Source: Camarhynchus parvulus
Taxonomy: Eukaryota > Chordata > Aves > Passeriformes > Thraupidae
Direction: 5' to 3'
Length of the DNA stretch: 64,000 bases
Assembly: GCF_901933205.1 (NCBI RefSeq)
Contig: NC_044590.1
Span: 14,039,501-14,103,500 of the forward strand
Part shown: in pieces, positions 12,201 through 54,530 of the stretch
Position numbering within the stretch: position 1 is the first letter of the stretch
How the letters are laid out: each line of letters opens with the position of its first letter
Notes under the pieces: generated by a model
The model's database searches: none
Told to the model about the DNA's origin: nothing
The model's input: the letters and a program-made list of their open reading frames with translations, nothing else
Translations under genes and position numbers: made by a program

Positions 12201-14839
12201 AAGAGTTCTTGTGGTGTGAGCTGTGGCTCAACAACCAACCCGGCCAGCTGCAGGGTCTGTGCTCTGCTGCTGATGGCCAAGGAGAAGCATCCCAGTATGG
12301 CAGGAGCGAGCACAAGTGAATGGAGAGGGAGAGCTAAGAGGAGAAATGGCAAAACCTCAGGGCAGTAGCAGTGGGGCCAGGAAACAGACAAATGAGACCT
12401 GCCCATGCTCAAGGACATGGCACCAGTATTTCTGAGACGTGGCAGCACATGCAGGGTCCCAGTGATGCCAGGACTTGCCCTCCCTGCCTTTCCTGAGGCC
12501 TTTCTGGGTACATGACTTCCACTGGCGTTAGGAAAGCAGAACTTAGCACCCTTGAAGGGTGGAACTCAATGTACGCAGGTGCTACAACCTTTTGTAAGTC
12601 CTTTCTTTTCTCTGTGCTGCTCGTCATGTACCTGAGCCCTGGGGCAGTTTGGCGTGTGGGTGAGCAGAACGTTCATTTCATGTTAAAGCTGCCTTTAGTT
12701 TGAATGTGCCTCAGCCATTTATGCTTGTCTGCTTCTCCTAAAGCCAGGGGAATGCTTTGGCCAGGGGCAAAAAATCACCTACTCTTACCCTTGATTAATG
12801 GAGAAAACACTTATTTGGTAAAACCAAAAAGACTGCACAGATTGAAAGGGAGAATAGAGATTCTGCTAAGAGGGGCTGATAGAAAACTGGAAATGGTTCA
12901 TTACAGGTGCTATGTAATGAAAGGAATAGTAAAACTTTAACTAGAAATAGCAGGTTTTGATATTCTAAGAGGGTTTTATTTCCTACCTGAGAAAGTCATA
13001 GCAGGTCCTGCAAGGTCTTGTGCTCTGTGTAAATACAGACAGCAAGTCTCTTGTCTGATTTCCTTGTGGGAAAATCTATCCCTCATCCCCACCTCAGCTC
13101 TTTCTTTTCCCATTTAGATATCTGCAGAGAAGCTTAGGTAAAGGTAAAACCAGCTGCACTGACAGAGCCTGTCAGCAGTGCAGCAAAGCGAGCAGATCAT
13201 GGCTTTCTGGGCTGACCTCTCCCTGGGTCTGTTCTCCTTCACACTTTCTCCCCTGACCTCAGCAGTCTGCAGCCCTGTTTCTCTTTCCCCTGCTCTGCAC
13301 CTGCTCCTCCATCCCCTCCTCTCCTACCATTGAGCCTCTGCAGCAGCTGCTGTGTTTTTCTGTGCTGTATTGCACAGTAACCCAGGCAGGCTCTGACTGT
13401 CCCTCCCTCTGTGCCTTTTGTCACCTGAAGTACACAGCAGTGCTTAGTGCCAAAGGGATGCTTTAAGTGGCATCTGCACTAGGACATGAGGACAATAACT
13501 ACCAGCTCAGGCTGGCACTGAAAAGGTTTTCCACTCTAGTTACCTGCTCCTGTTTCCAGATGGAGGAAGGCATCGGTCCTGTGGGAAAGTAACACTGCAA
13601 GAGGCTGTGACAAATGGCACTACTGAGCCAGCAGGTCCCTGCCACAGCCCAGTCTGCCCCAGCAGCGGCAGCTTCCCAAGGCTGCAGCTTTAGAGAATCC
13701 ACTGTCACCCATTCCTGCCATCTCAAGGCCCCCAGGTGTGGGAGCAGTCCCACCATGTGCCTCAGTGCAGCCAGACGTGTCCTGGCTCAGGGCAGAGTGG
13801 CAGGAAAGGCCCTGGGGGTGCTGCTCAACAGCAGCTGAACATGAATCTGGTGTGCCCAGGGGGGCAAGGGGCCAATGACACCTGCCTGTACCAGCCATGG
13901 GGTGGCAGCAGGACCAGGGCAGTGCTGTCACCTGTACTGGGCACTGGTGAGGCACCTCAAGTGTTGTGTCCAGTTCTGGGCATCTCTGTTCAGGAAGGAC
14001 ATTACAGGGCTGGAACAGCCAGAGAAGGGAACTGAGCCCCAGGCACGGCTGGGGCGTCTGAGCCTGGAGAAAAGGAGGCTCAGGAGGAACCTTCTCCCTC
14101 TGCACCTCCAACAAGAGGGTGCAGCTGGGGGGATCAGACTCTGCTCCCAGGGAACAGGGACAGGATGAGAGGAAACAGCCTCAAACTGTGCCAGGGAAGG
14201 TTCAGGTTGGACATTAGGAGGAATTTCTTCACAGAAAATATGGTCAGGCATAGGAGGGGGCTCCCCAGGGAGGTGGTGGAGTCCCACCCCTGGAGGTGTC
14301 CAGGGAATGCCTGGATGTGGCGCTCAGTGCTCTGGGCTGGGTGACACAGTGGGGGATCAGTCAAAGGTTGGACTTGGTGATCTCAGAGGTCTTTTTCAGC
14401 TAAAATGACCCTGTGATTCTGGGACAACACTTGGATAGAAGGAGTCCTGTGGGTGCAGCTGAGATGCCTGTGCAGCTGTGGTACAGCTGGACCTGCCATT
14501 GTCATGCACTTCGGCCAGTTTATGGAGCTACTGTATTTGAGTCTCCCTTGGCTTAACATGGCAAGGGGATGGCCAAGGTGTTCCCAAGGTCGCAGTGACT
14601 TCTCCAGCAGCATGTGAACAGCCCAGGAGCTGCTTAACCCCCAACAGGGTCTGTCACCAACACGTGTCCCTCTTTATTCCTTGCTCTGGAGCAGCACTGA
14701 TGTGTGTGAACCTCTCACTCCACAGATCCTGCTCATCTCCGATTATTTCTATGCCTTCCTCCGGCGGGAGTACTACCTCACCCACGGGCTGCACCTGACA
14801 AGGCAGGACGGGACAGAGGCCATGCTGGTTCTGAAATAA
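237..14839 (+). CDS. PIGU: GPI transamidase subunit PIG-U, C-terminal 370 aa (5' exons outside window)
   Basis: PIG-U is a multi-pass ER membrane subunit of the GPI transamidase complex, which attaches preassembled GPI anchors to proteins. Ten coding exons are visible: 237-296, 1114-1176, 2410-2519, 4173-4273, 6254-6351, 8374-8528, 9048-9191, 9976-10100, 11871-12013 and 14726-14839 (stop TAA 14837-14839). All have AG/GT boundaries and consistent phase, giving 370 codons. The first in-window residues are [12 protein letters not shown]. Human PIGU is 435 aa, so about 65 N-terminal residues lie to the left. Recognisable blocks are [40 protein letters not shown], the [16 protein letters not shown] segment (resembling fatty-acid elongases), [16 protein letters not shown], and the C-terminus [10 protein letters not shown]...EAMLVLK. 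Many strongly hydrophobic segments fit a polytopic protein. No stop or frameshift was seen, so it is probably functional. Identification is by recognition of the family sequence, not by a search. Confidence 0.96.
4987..5056. repeat. A-rich low-complexity tract
   Basis: This is a run of A with scattered C (AAAAC and AAACAA units) inside a PIGU intron. It is probably a simple repeat or a degraded poly(A) tail. No adjacent retroposon was recognised. Confidence 0.8.
7780..8085 (+). repeat. possible old non-LTR retrotransposon fragment in PIGU intron
   Basis: An open frame (7396-8010) ends with residues like [15 protein letters not shown], which resembles the 'KAE.LN.FFASVF' block of CR1-type reverse transcriptase ORFs. 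The resemblance is short and the upstream part of the frame looks like random sequence, so this is a weak call. It lies between the PIGU exons at 6254-6351 and 8374-8528. Confidence 0.3.
13785..14423 (+). repeat. CR1 LINE 3' fragment, sense
   Basis: This reads as the 3' part of an avian CR1 element: end of ORF2, then the segment with CTGGAGAAAAGGAGGCTCAG, the block around TTGGACATTAGGAGGAATTT, and the terminal TTGGACTTGGTGATCTCAGAGG and CCTGTGATTCTGGG tail. It lies in the last PIGU intron, about 300 bp before the final exon. It is truncated at 5', as is usual for CR1. Subfamily was not assigned. Confidence 0.9.
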
Positions 14840-16250
14840 GGACTGGACCACCATTTCCTGGGACATGGGCCACTCCGAGGAACATGGAAAGCTTGGACTA
14901 CATGGGGTGGGTGGGGAAGGTTCCCTGAAGGAGGTCTGACTTTGGGAATGATACCTACTGAAAGGAAGGGCTGAGGTTCTGGGAATAACCACTGAGCTGC
15001 AGGCTCAGCACAGACTGTCAGAGCTGCAGTGCCTCCCCCCTCAGCTGTGCTTTTCACTTCGACCTCAGCCATCAGCTCTGGGCAGTCCAGCAAGAGCAGG
15101 AGTGTCTGAGCTAAACCCAGGGCTGCAGCTCAGACCATGAACTGTTTTCCACCACTGCTTCTTGGAGATGTTTGCTTCTCCGGGAATCTTCCCCTTCACT
15201 GCTTTGACCAGTAGCGCTCCTGCTTGGCATGAGGCAGGCTCTGGGTAGCTGGTGCCCCAAGCCTGGCTGCAGGTTCCATTTCTTGGTGATTCTGCTGTTG
15301 AGGGATCTGGAAGAATCCCATGTGCTCAGTCACAGTGGGTGCTGTGAAAGGGTTGGGTGACCAAGGACAATGACCTTGGAGCTGCTGCCGCACCTGGTAA
15401 CCTCAGCACTCAAACACAAGTAGGAACCAGAACTGGGATGGGATCAGGAGCAAGGTGGGTACCAGGTAACTGCTCTATCCCATTGGAGCAACATAGCCAT
15501 GCCAGGAGCTGCACAGAGGCACTGCAGGTCTCAGAGGGAATACTACTGAGGAGATGGACTCCCACTGCTCCCAGCTGGGTGACAAAGCCTGGCAGTGCTG
15601 GGCTCACACTGTGCTGCTGTGATCACTTGGGGCAGCAGCTGGGACCAGGGGATGTCACAATCTCCCTGTAAGGCCCCAGACCAAATCCAGGAGGAGTCTC
15701 AGCCACTGCTGTTATGGAGTTGTTCCACAGCTGCTTATCACTGCTGGATGTGCACTTGTCTGTTTCACCCTGTGCCAGTCAGTGCTGGGCTCCAGGCTGT
15801 GCACGGGGGCTCCCTTCAATCAGCTTCCCTGGTCCCCCCACTCCTCTCTGTACTCAGACCTGCTCACCCTGCAGCTGCTGCTGCTGCCCCCTGAATGTGA
15901 CACTGTGGGGTGAAGCCACCAGCTGTGCTGGCTGTGGGTGGCACTGAGATGCAGTGACCAGAGTGTGACAGCGTCTCCGGCATCGCCGCTGCTCCCGCGG
16001 GGCCGCCGGAGGTTGGGACTGTGACATGGAGACCAAACCGCACCGGGTACCGAGCAGCTGATGGATGGGTGTGCCCAGGCAGGTTGTGAAGAGACCTTTC
16101 TTTCCGGACAATTCAAACTTTTGCCTTACAGTTGCACTTCTGTCAGCGCTTTGCGGGTGGAGCCGCGCCCGGCCCGGGGCGGCCCCGGCCGGAGCCTCGG
16201 GCCGGCGGGGGCGCGGCCGGGAGCGAAATAAATAAACTGTGCGAGTTTTG
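14840..16250 (+). other. PIGU 3' UTR (inferred)
   Basis: The sequence after the PIGU stop has no further coding exon that I can support and runs to overlapping AATAAA signals at 16227-16236. The last ~280 bp are strongly CpG-rich, which is unusual for a 3' UTR and could instead be a separate regulatory element. The UTR extent is inferred from the first convincing poly(A) signal. Confidence 0.5.
16227..16236 (+). terminator. tandem poly(A) signals, probable PIGU 3' end
   Basis: Two overlapping AATAAA hexamers (16227-16232 and 16231-16236) are followed by a GT-rich stretch, the usual arrangement for 3' cleavage. They sit immediately after a CpG-rich block. Confidence 0.55.
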
Positions 16251-16554
16251 GATATCTCGTGTGCTCTGCCTGTGCGGCTGCAGGCTGAGGGCGGGGTGGG
16301 AGGGGATCTGAAAGCAACCACGGCTTGGGGGGGAAACAAGTGACAAAAATTGGAGCAGGTCCATGGGGCAGGCTGGGAGAGCCCGGCTGTAGGGCGGCTG
16401 AGCCGGCTGCAGGCAGTGCCCTGTCCGTGCAGAGCTGCCTTTGGGCCACTCCCGGCCCCCTGCGCTGGCTCCGTCTGGGTGTCCTGAAGGAGCAAGTCCC
16501 ACATTTGGACTCAAGCAGTCCTGAGGAAGGTGGTGGGGTCAGCACTGGGGTAGG

Positions 16555-16775
16555 GGAGGAGCAAGGGCAGGGACAGCAGGGCCAGGGGAGGGACAAGGAG
16601 CAGGGTCAAGGGTAAGGAGGAGGAAAGGGCAGAGGTAGGGGCAGGAGAATGAAGGGGTAAAGGGACAGGGCAGAGTCAGGCACAGCATCAAGGACAGGGA
16701 CAGAATCAGGGGCAGGGGTATGGAAGGGTGGGGCCGGGAGCAGAGATGGGGCAGGGACAAGGATTGCCATGCTAA
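16555..16775 (+). repeat. degenerate G/A-rich minisatellite
   Basis: Imperfect GGGCAGGGACAGG-like units repeat across this stretch between PIGU and TLDC2, with strong purine bias on the + strand. It is low-complexity sequence. The open frames over it are artefacts of the repeat. Confidence 0.7.
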
Positions 16776-17559
16776 CTCAACTTGGGCAGGGACTGAGACC
16801 CTGTCCTGGCTCCTGACCAGGGTCTCAGAGGACGTTTTTGGGGTCACCAGAACTGCCCGGTCCCCACCAAGTGTTGCCAGTGACCAAATGCCAGGCACCA
16901 GGAACCTCCAGACTCCCACTGCTATCTAAGGCTGGTGGGGACAAAGCAGCAGACACCCACCAGGGCTGCAGTGGGCCTGCTGTGGAGATGGGGAACAACC
17001 CAAAAATGCCTGCAGTGGGCCCAGGGCTAGGCATCAAGGCCATCGTGCCTCCAGGAAAGGCACACAGGAAGTCCTGAAATGGCATAAATGGAGGCTCACA
17101 GCCAGGCTGAGTGGTTTAGGGGTGTCATCAGTGAGAAGGGGCTGCACCGGGGCGCTGCACCTCTTCCCTGGTCTGCAGGGGCTTCTCCAGAGGCACCTGA
17201 GGCTGGCAGGTCCCTCAGCCAGCAGCTCCCTCCCTCAGCTGCAAGTCCCAAGCTGGCTCCCTCAGAGTGAGGGTCCTTTGCCACCAGGGCCTCCTGTACT
17301 GGGTTTGTGTGCCCAGGTTTTGGTAGTGGGGTGGCTAGAGGAGTGGCTTCTGTGAGAGGCTGCCAGAAACTTGCCCTGTGTCTGGCAGAGCCAGCTCCAG
17401 ATGGTTCCAGGATGGTGCCACTGCTGGCCAAGGCCCAGCCCAGCACAGATGGTGGTGATGCCTCGAGGATCAGGGATTTAAGTAGAAGAAAAAAGTTACT
17501 GCATAGATGTAATTGCAATCAGAGAAGAGCAGAGTGAAAATACGTGAGAGGAACAGTCC

Positions 17560-18084
17560 TGCACACACCCAGGGCAGGGCAGGAGGAGGGGCTGGAGCTG
17601 CTTCGGGAGCTGGAGCTGAGATTCCCCTGGGGTTCCGTGGGGAAGCCCATGCAGAGGCAGCTGTGCCCCTACAGCCCATGGAGGGCCTGGGGGTGCAGAG
17701 ATCCACCTGCAGGGGAAGGACTGCAACTCTTTTCCCTGAGCAGCAGCAGAAACAGCAGGTGATGAACTGATCATAACCCCTATTCCACATCTCCCTGCAC
17801 TGCTGGAGGGGTGGAGGCAGAGCTGGGAAGGAGAGAGGTGTGGGGAAGGTGTTTTTAAGGTCTTATTTTACTTCTCATTATCCTGCTCAGATTTTGTCAG
17901 TAATAAATTCAGTTAATATCTCTAATTCAAGTCTGTTTTGCCCTGAAAGTATTGGATGAGGGGTCGCACCCAGCCCTTAACTCATGAACATTTTGCTGTA
18001 TTTTCTCAGCCCTGCCCAGCTGTGGAGGGCAGTAAGAGAGGCCTTGGCAGGTGCCTGGTGCCCAGCCAGGGTCACCCCACCACA
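17560..18084 (+). mobile_element. ERV LTR, sense, upstream of TLDC2 (left boundary approximate)
   Basis: The stretch matches an avian LTR type I recognise. It has a GC-rich left part with repeated 'CCCATGG' segments, then CTTCTCATTATCCTGCTC, AATAAA at 17902-17907 followed by AAGTCTGTTTTGCCCTG, and a right end CAGCCAGGGTCACCCCACCACA-type terminus ending at 18084. It is diverged. A related copy lies at about 53870-54530. The right end is about 320 bp 5' of the TLDC2 start codon, so it could contribute to that promoter region. Confidence 0.65.
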
Positions 18085-18406
18085 GGTGTTGGCAGTTGCC
18101 GCAAGCATTGCCACAGCTGTGTTGCAAAGAGCGGCTCTGCACGGGCCGCAAGGGCAGCCCCGGCCTGGGGCTCTGTGCTTGGCCCCGGGTGACCGCGGGG
18201 TGCAGAAGAGGTGACAGCCCCGGGCCGGCGCGGCCTGTCTGCAGCGGGATGCCTGCCCACGCACCCCGAGCCGGGACAGCCGCTGGCACCCGCGCCAGCC
18301 CTGTCACGCACCCGTGGCCAGGGAGCGGCCGGGCGGCTGAACATTAACCCCGGGCGGTGGCCAGGGCTCCCTGCGGCGCAGCCCCAGCACCCCAGAAACA
18401 GCGGCA

Positions 18407-21354
<2,948 letters not shown>

Positions 21355-21644
21355 CCCCAACAAAGACACCCAAGGAAAAAGGTGCAGGAGAGGGGATTCT
21401 TTGGACTGATGTCTCGAACACAGCTGCTCCCTGACAGCACCTGCAGGGCCTTCTGGATGCTACCAGCCTCACCCCCTCCTTCTTTCACCTGTTCCCAATA
21501 ATATCCCGATTTCACGGGGAAAGAACAGCCGGCGGGGGCAGCGTGACTGGAAGAACCAGCAGCGGCGTCTCAGGCCTGCAGCGCTGCTGCCATGTGGCTG
21601 GGGAGCCCAGGGTGTGTGCATGGGCCCACAGTGGCATAGCACAA

Positions 21645-21712
21645 CTAACCCGAACCCGAACTCTACTCCTAGCCCCAACCCCAACCCTAACCCCCAGCCC
21701 AACCCCAAACCA
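21645..21712 (+). repeat. degenerate telomere-like (CCCTAA/CCCCAA) tract
   Basis: Runs such as CCCGAACCCGAA, CCCCAACCCCAACCCTAACC and AGCCCAACCCCAAACC resemble the vertebrate telomeric hexamer with many substitutions. The tract sits in the inferred TLDC2 3' UTR, about 300 bp after the stop codon. Confidence 0.7.
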
Positions 21713-21894
21713 CCAGGCTGGGATGAGGCAGAGCTGCCCCAGGGGGAGGGCACTGGCAGAGCCGTGCATGGCAGGGCCCCACAGGGAGAAGGAAGCTTCA
21801 AGAGCAGAGACACTTTAGGACTGAGCAAGCCCAGGCAGCCTCTGCCCCAGGGCTGGCTCTGGCAGTGCTGGGGACAGCATGGTCACCATTCCTC

Positions 21895-21900
21895 AATAAA
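21895..21900 (+). terminator. poly(A) signal, probable TLDC2 3' end
   Basis: AATAAA about 540 bp after the TLDC2 stop codon, followed within 50 bp by a GT-rich run. It is the first canonical signal downstream of the stop. Confidence 0.6.
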
Positions 21901-22479
21901 CTTCTGGCCTCATCCTTGCCCCTTGAATGGCTCTGTGAATGTGTGCAGGATGTGGGGGGAGAGCAGGCCAGCCGCTGTGACAGCCATGTCTTGTCCCAGC
22001 CTGGGCTGTGTGGCCACAGCAAGAGTGGGGGTCAGCCTGGGGCGCTGCTCCAGGGACTCATCCCCCCTCTGGCACAGTCACACCGTCTGTGTGTCACCCT
22101 GTGAGGACCAGGGCTTCCTCCTCAGGAGGGGATGACAAGAGCTCTTCCCAGCCAGAGCTCCACAACCTGTTGTCTCTTGCCTGGTTGACAGGGTTTAGCC
22201 TCATTCCTGGAGGCTGGGCCAGCTCTCCTCCTCCTCCTCCTTGTCCACCCCCCCTGTCCAAGCAGCAGAACCAGCCCTTCAGGGGGATTCCAGGCAGGGG
22301 TGGCTCATGGGGCTCCATTGGAGGGCACAGGCCTGTCTGGTCTGACCACATTTGATGTATTTATTGCGGCAGCACAGCTGGACATCCAGCTAAGTATCAC
22401 CCCATGACCTCACCTGATGTCAGCTCCTGTCCCTAAATCTGCAATTTTGTGAGGCCTGCATCCCACAGAGCCCCAGCTT

Positions 22480-22880
22480 TACACCCACCTACCCCCCCAG
22501 CCTGAACTCCTGGATCCCTTCCTCTACACCTCCTCATGGGTGGGTGGCCTCAACATATCCTGGTGAAGGAAATTATCCTTCCCAGATGCAGGCATTGCAC
22601 TTCCTCTTTGTGACCTTCAGGAGGTTCCTGTCAGACCCTTTCTGCAGCCTGGTCAGACCCCTCTGGATCCCAGCACATCCCTCTGGAGCTCCAGCCACGT
22701 CTCCCCATCTGCAAATGCGCTGAGGGTGGACCCTGTCCAGCAGTAATGGGCCTCTGGAACTAGAGCCAGCACCACCCCTAGCACAAGACTTGTGCCACTG
22801 ATAACCCACACTCTGAACCCAGTCCTGCAGCCAGGCTTTGGTCCAGCCCTGCTCACCCAACCCAGCTCACTGAGGCTGAC
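22480..22880 (-). repeat. CR1-like LINE fragment, antisense
   Basis: The + strand resembles the complement of a CR1 ORF2 segment: CAGGCATTGCACTTCCTCTT, GACCTTCAGGAGGTTCCTGT, CCCCTCTGGATCCCAGCACA, TGTGCCACTGATAACCCAC and GTCCTGCAGCCAGGCTTTGG. It is diverged and lies between the convergent 3' ends of TLDC2 and SAMHD1. Confidence 0.6.
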
Positions 22881-23209
22881 ACCACCACTGTCCCCTCAGC
22901 ACAGAAGGTGACAGGGCTGGTCAGGTAGGGCTTCACCTTCGCCTCCCCAGCAGCTGGAGCAGCACCCAAGGCTGCCCTGGCCCCTGGGGTGGCTGCCCAG
23001 GCTGTGGCAGGGCCAGGGGGCCACACTGAGCACGAGCAGTGCTGGGACCCTCCCTGAGCCTGGACCCCACTGCCCACGAGGAGACAGGAACCAAGAACCT
23101 CTTCAGATGGAAGTTCTCCCACAGACAGCAGGCAGGAACACCTTGGCTGCTTGGAATGGCACAGTAAGACTGTTTTTAATAAAATCCACACACTGCAATT
23201 TTTTAAAAG

Positions 23210-25000
23210 AATAGTAAATCATTGTTTACAAATTTATTCTTCAGAGAGCCTCAGATGAACATGCCGAGAAAAGAAATGCCCTCAGAACTTAAATTTAAGT
23301 ACACACTTTTGGTTTAACATAAACAGAAGAACTTTCCCAAGTATAAAGTGCACAGTTAGTAACAAATTAAAAACAAACCAAATCAACAAGAACAAAATTA
23401 TATCAAAATGCAACTCAATCTTATATAGACAAGGGAGATAAATGATATCTCTAAAATATTGTTTCTTGAGGAATAGCAAATTTTTTAAAAGCTTTTAAAG
23501 GGGTCACAAGCCCTTCTAACCAATCTGGTCCATCTGCAGGTCTGAAATACTGTTAGACAGGAGCACCAGAGGTTACACCTTCAGACACATGAGCAAAGAT
23601 ATATAAGCAGCAAAAGTACCTGGCTACTCATTTTCCCTCCCTCTAACAGCATCAGTTCCCAGGATAAAAAGGGCAAAGGAGATATTACAGGGGTTGTGGA
23701 GTTCTATCACAGCACCTTCCCACTGGGTTGTTTTTCAGGACCTACCCTGGCCACCCACATCTGACTGCCTGAGCCAGATGTTCAACAACTCTCTCCCCTT
23801 TCCAGATATAAAGGCCACAGATTGCTCCAACTCCTGAGTATTACTGAACCTTTTTGTTTTTAGTTTTGTGGTCAGACTTTTTTAAGCTTTGAGGTTTTAT
23901 TTAATGAAAGCAGCCTTCCTCTTAGACCTGAGTAAAAGATGAGAGGAAAATGGTCTTCATTTGTCCAACAGCACAGACATTCAGAACACTCACACCAGTA
24001 CTGCCAGTACAGGAAAACTGTAAGAACCCTCACAGAACTACAAGAGACAGAAAAAAGATACAGGGACAGCCATGAGGTCCAGGAGAACAGAGCAGATACA
24101 AGAACGGAGGGATTCCTGATGAGCCTGCCTGCCCAGTACAGTGTAAAGCAGAGCCAAGGTGCACTTGGTGCAGGACGGGCAGAGCAGGGCAGAGCCCTGC
24201 AGGCACTGCCCTCTCTGCACACCTGAGCCCTGGCAAACACCTGGGCAGCTCGCCCTTCCTGCAACCACTCACACCACTGGCCTTTTGAGCAGTCTTTGCA
24301 GGACAGACAGTAAAAAATATAACATTCTATGTATCAAAAATACACAATAAAACAATAAAAGGCTGCATGGCAGTGCAATGCATTGTTACTTCAATAAAAA
24401 TTGTGGTCACTTGTAGCAAGAGGCCTGCACCAGCTTTTTGAATACCAGAAATATAATCTTTGATTATCAAAAGATTCCCCTCTCCCTCCCTTTTTTTTTT
24501 TTCCATTAAATTAATTTTGTTAACTTTGAAGATGCCACTCTTGGTAATTTCTTCTTTACCTCACTGTATTTTCAGAAGCATACTTATCCCTCTTTTCCTC
24601 AGACACTAAGAAAACCCCAACCCCCCCAAAAACCCCATCAAACCTGGGCTGGGATTTTTTCTGCTAAGTCATGCAATAGGAAGGGATCAGGACTGGATGG
24701 AGTAGCAAAATCTTGTAATAACAATGAATTGCAATTTTTAAAGTTACTCCTGCTACACAGTGCCACTACATTAAAAAATCAATGAGAACTGAGTTTACTC
24801 TGTTGTAATAAATTGGTTTTTAGAAGTCCATCTGGAATATGCACTTTAAGTATCTCCATTAAAACATTCTGTACTGCAAAATACATTCTGCATTGTTCTG
24901 TGAATTATTCCAGGCCGTCCAACCAGCTTTTAAAAAAGCTGATGCTCAAATTTACTCAGCTTCTGAGGAAGGACACTGAATAGCACCAAAAAGAAACCTG
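23210..25000 (-). other. SAMHD1 3' UTR (inferred)
   Basis: This is AT-rich, repeat-poor sequence between the SAMHD1 stop codon (25001-25003) and the AATAAA at 23233-23238. No coding exon is seen on either strand. The extent is inferred from the poly(A) signal. Confidence 0.55.
23233..23238 (-). terminator. poly(A) signal, probable SAMHD1 3' end
   Basis: TTTATT on the + strand is AATAAA on the SAMHD1 strand, about 1.76 kb after the SAMHD1 stop. The AT-rich unique sequence between the two fits a 3' UTR. Confidence 0.55.
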
Positions 25001-52705
<27,705 letters not shown>

Positions 52706-52755
52706 CCCGCACGGCCACCGCGCAGGCGCCAGCGGCCCGGGGGTCCGGCGCGCAG

Positions 52756-52763
52756 TGACGTCA
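52756..52763. promoter_or_regulatory. perfect CRE palindrome upstream of SAMHD1
   Basis: TGACGTCA, the full CREB/ATF consensus, lies 51 bp upstream of the SAMHD1 start codon within the CpG island. The position fits a core promoter or early 5' UTR element. Binding is inferred from the consensus only. Confidence 0.6.
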
Positions 52764-52999
52764 CCACCCCTCGCGGCCCCTCAACCGCGCCCGGTCATGG
52801 CGGCCGGCCCGGCTGAGGGGCCCGGGAGCCGCCGCAGCCCCGGGCGGAGCCTCCGCCCGCCCACAGAGCCCACCGCACCCTACAGGGCGGCAGGGTCCCC
52901 TCTGGGGCCCGCCGGCGCGTGTTCGCCGCGGCGACCCTGCTCTAGGGGATTCACGTGGACTACCTGGAACCCTGCACCGGCACTGCCGCTCAGCGTCCC

Positions 53000-53870
53000 G
53001 AATCCCAGGCATCACCGCAAACAGCAGCTGCCACGTGAGGCTCCCAAAGGAAGCGATGCCTCGGCACTGCTGCCTTCAAACAACACTGCTGAATCCGAAC
53101 TCGTTCAGGATCTCATTCCAAGACACCAAGGGCCATGGAAGCAGCCTCACCACAGCTCCAGGTGCCCTGTTGCTCCAGCCATGGTAATGGACACCGCAGC
53201 CATCCCAGGCAGACACATGGGCTGGTTTTTATGTATTTTGTTCTCATGTAATTCCCAATATCCATGAAAACAGCTCAGCTGCCCAAGGCCTCTGAGTGCC
53301 ACGAACGCCACAGAAGGGGCTTAAAACTTTGGCTCCCCATTACAGACCCCACAGAGCAAGGCTGGCAAATTCTCTGCTGCCTTGATCCACCCCACCAGCC
53401 TTCTCAGAGCTGTGTGCCACACGTGCAGCTGCACATGGTGCCCGATGGAGCAGATACTCTCACCAGCAACAGCTTCTGGGGGAGCCCACTCACTGCTGCC
53501 AGCAACCCCATGGACTAAAGGTGTGCCAGGCGCTCCTTGGGGAAAGCCTGTCGCTCCATTGCCATCACCAGCACTGACAGGGGCACCCCAGAGATCCAGG
53601 CCCCTGGACACCTCCAGGCTCCCTGTGTGAGGCGGCAGTTCTGTGATGCCCAGCACGTGCTGTTGTTTCTCACACTGTGCTCACTGCCATGCTGCATGGG
53701 CTCCCACGGGGAAGGTTACACGTTATCCCTCAGCAGTGTGCTTACATGTGCTGGGTCTATATGGCCATATTTGGGGAACAAGGAGGGCAGTGGTGGCCTC
53801 TGTACATCAACACCAGAAGCTGTTCCTATGTTAGGCAGAGCTGGCTCAAGAGGCCTCCAAGACAAATGTG
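53000..53870. other. intergenic region upstream of SAMHD1
   Basis: Unique moderately GC-rich sequence between the SAMHD1 CpG island and an LTR remnant. I recognise no gene. The open frames here lack any familiar domain. Confidence 0.6.
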
Positions 53871-54530
53871 GCACAGCTGTGGCTGGGAGGAGGAGCCACA
53901 GCCCTGCAAGCCCCAAGGCCAGGGAAGGAGGGGCAGGAGGTGCTCCGGGCACCAGAGCAGAGATTGCCCTGCAGCCCGTGGTGCAGGCCATGGTGAGGCA
54001 GATCCACTCTGCAGCCCAGGGAGAGCCCCACGCTGGAGCAATTGGACATGCCCGGGAGGAAGCTGTGGCCCATGGAGAGCCCACACAGGAGCAGGATCCC
54101 AGCAGGAACTTCAGCTGTGGGGAGATCCCGTGCTGCAGCAGGGGCAGAGTGTGATGTGGAAGGTGGCAGCAGGGACAGAGCATTACAAACTGACCCCTCC
54201 TCCTTCCTCATCCCCCTGCAACACTTGCAGAGAGAGGAGATAGGGCAGTCAAGCATGAACTTGAGCTTAGGCAAAAAGGCTGAGTGGGGAGAATGTGGTT
54301 TTAGTTTTGGTTTTGTGTCTCATTATCCTACTCTATTTTTAATTGGAAATCAAGTTATCTTCCTCAGTTTCTGTCTTTTGCCCATGATGGTGGCTGGTGA
54401 GTGATCTCCCTGTCTCTATCTCAAAGCTGTTTTGTGGTATTTTCTCCCCACTCTGCTGAGGAGGGGAGGTGAGGGCGTGGCTGAGTGACCTGGCAGCCAG
54501 CCGCAAGCCAATGCAATCCATATCTGGAGT
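53870..54530 (+). mobile_element. ERV LTR, sense (boundaries approximate)
   Basis: Repeated short units around 'GGAGAGCCCACACAGGAGCA', then CATTACAAACTGACCCCTCC, TTTTGTGTCTCATTATCCTA and CTGTCTTTTGCCCATGATGG, plus GGTGAGTGATCTCCCTGTCT, match the same LTR family as 17560-18084, here better preserved in its middle part. The right terminus has decayed and no target-site duplication was found. Confidence 0.6.

Noticed and set aside
23173..23182. + strand AATAAA as TLDC2 poly(A) site
   Set aside because: It is 1.8 kb beyond the stop with an earlier canonical signal at 21895, so a chance AT-rich match is more likely.
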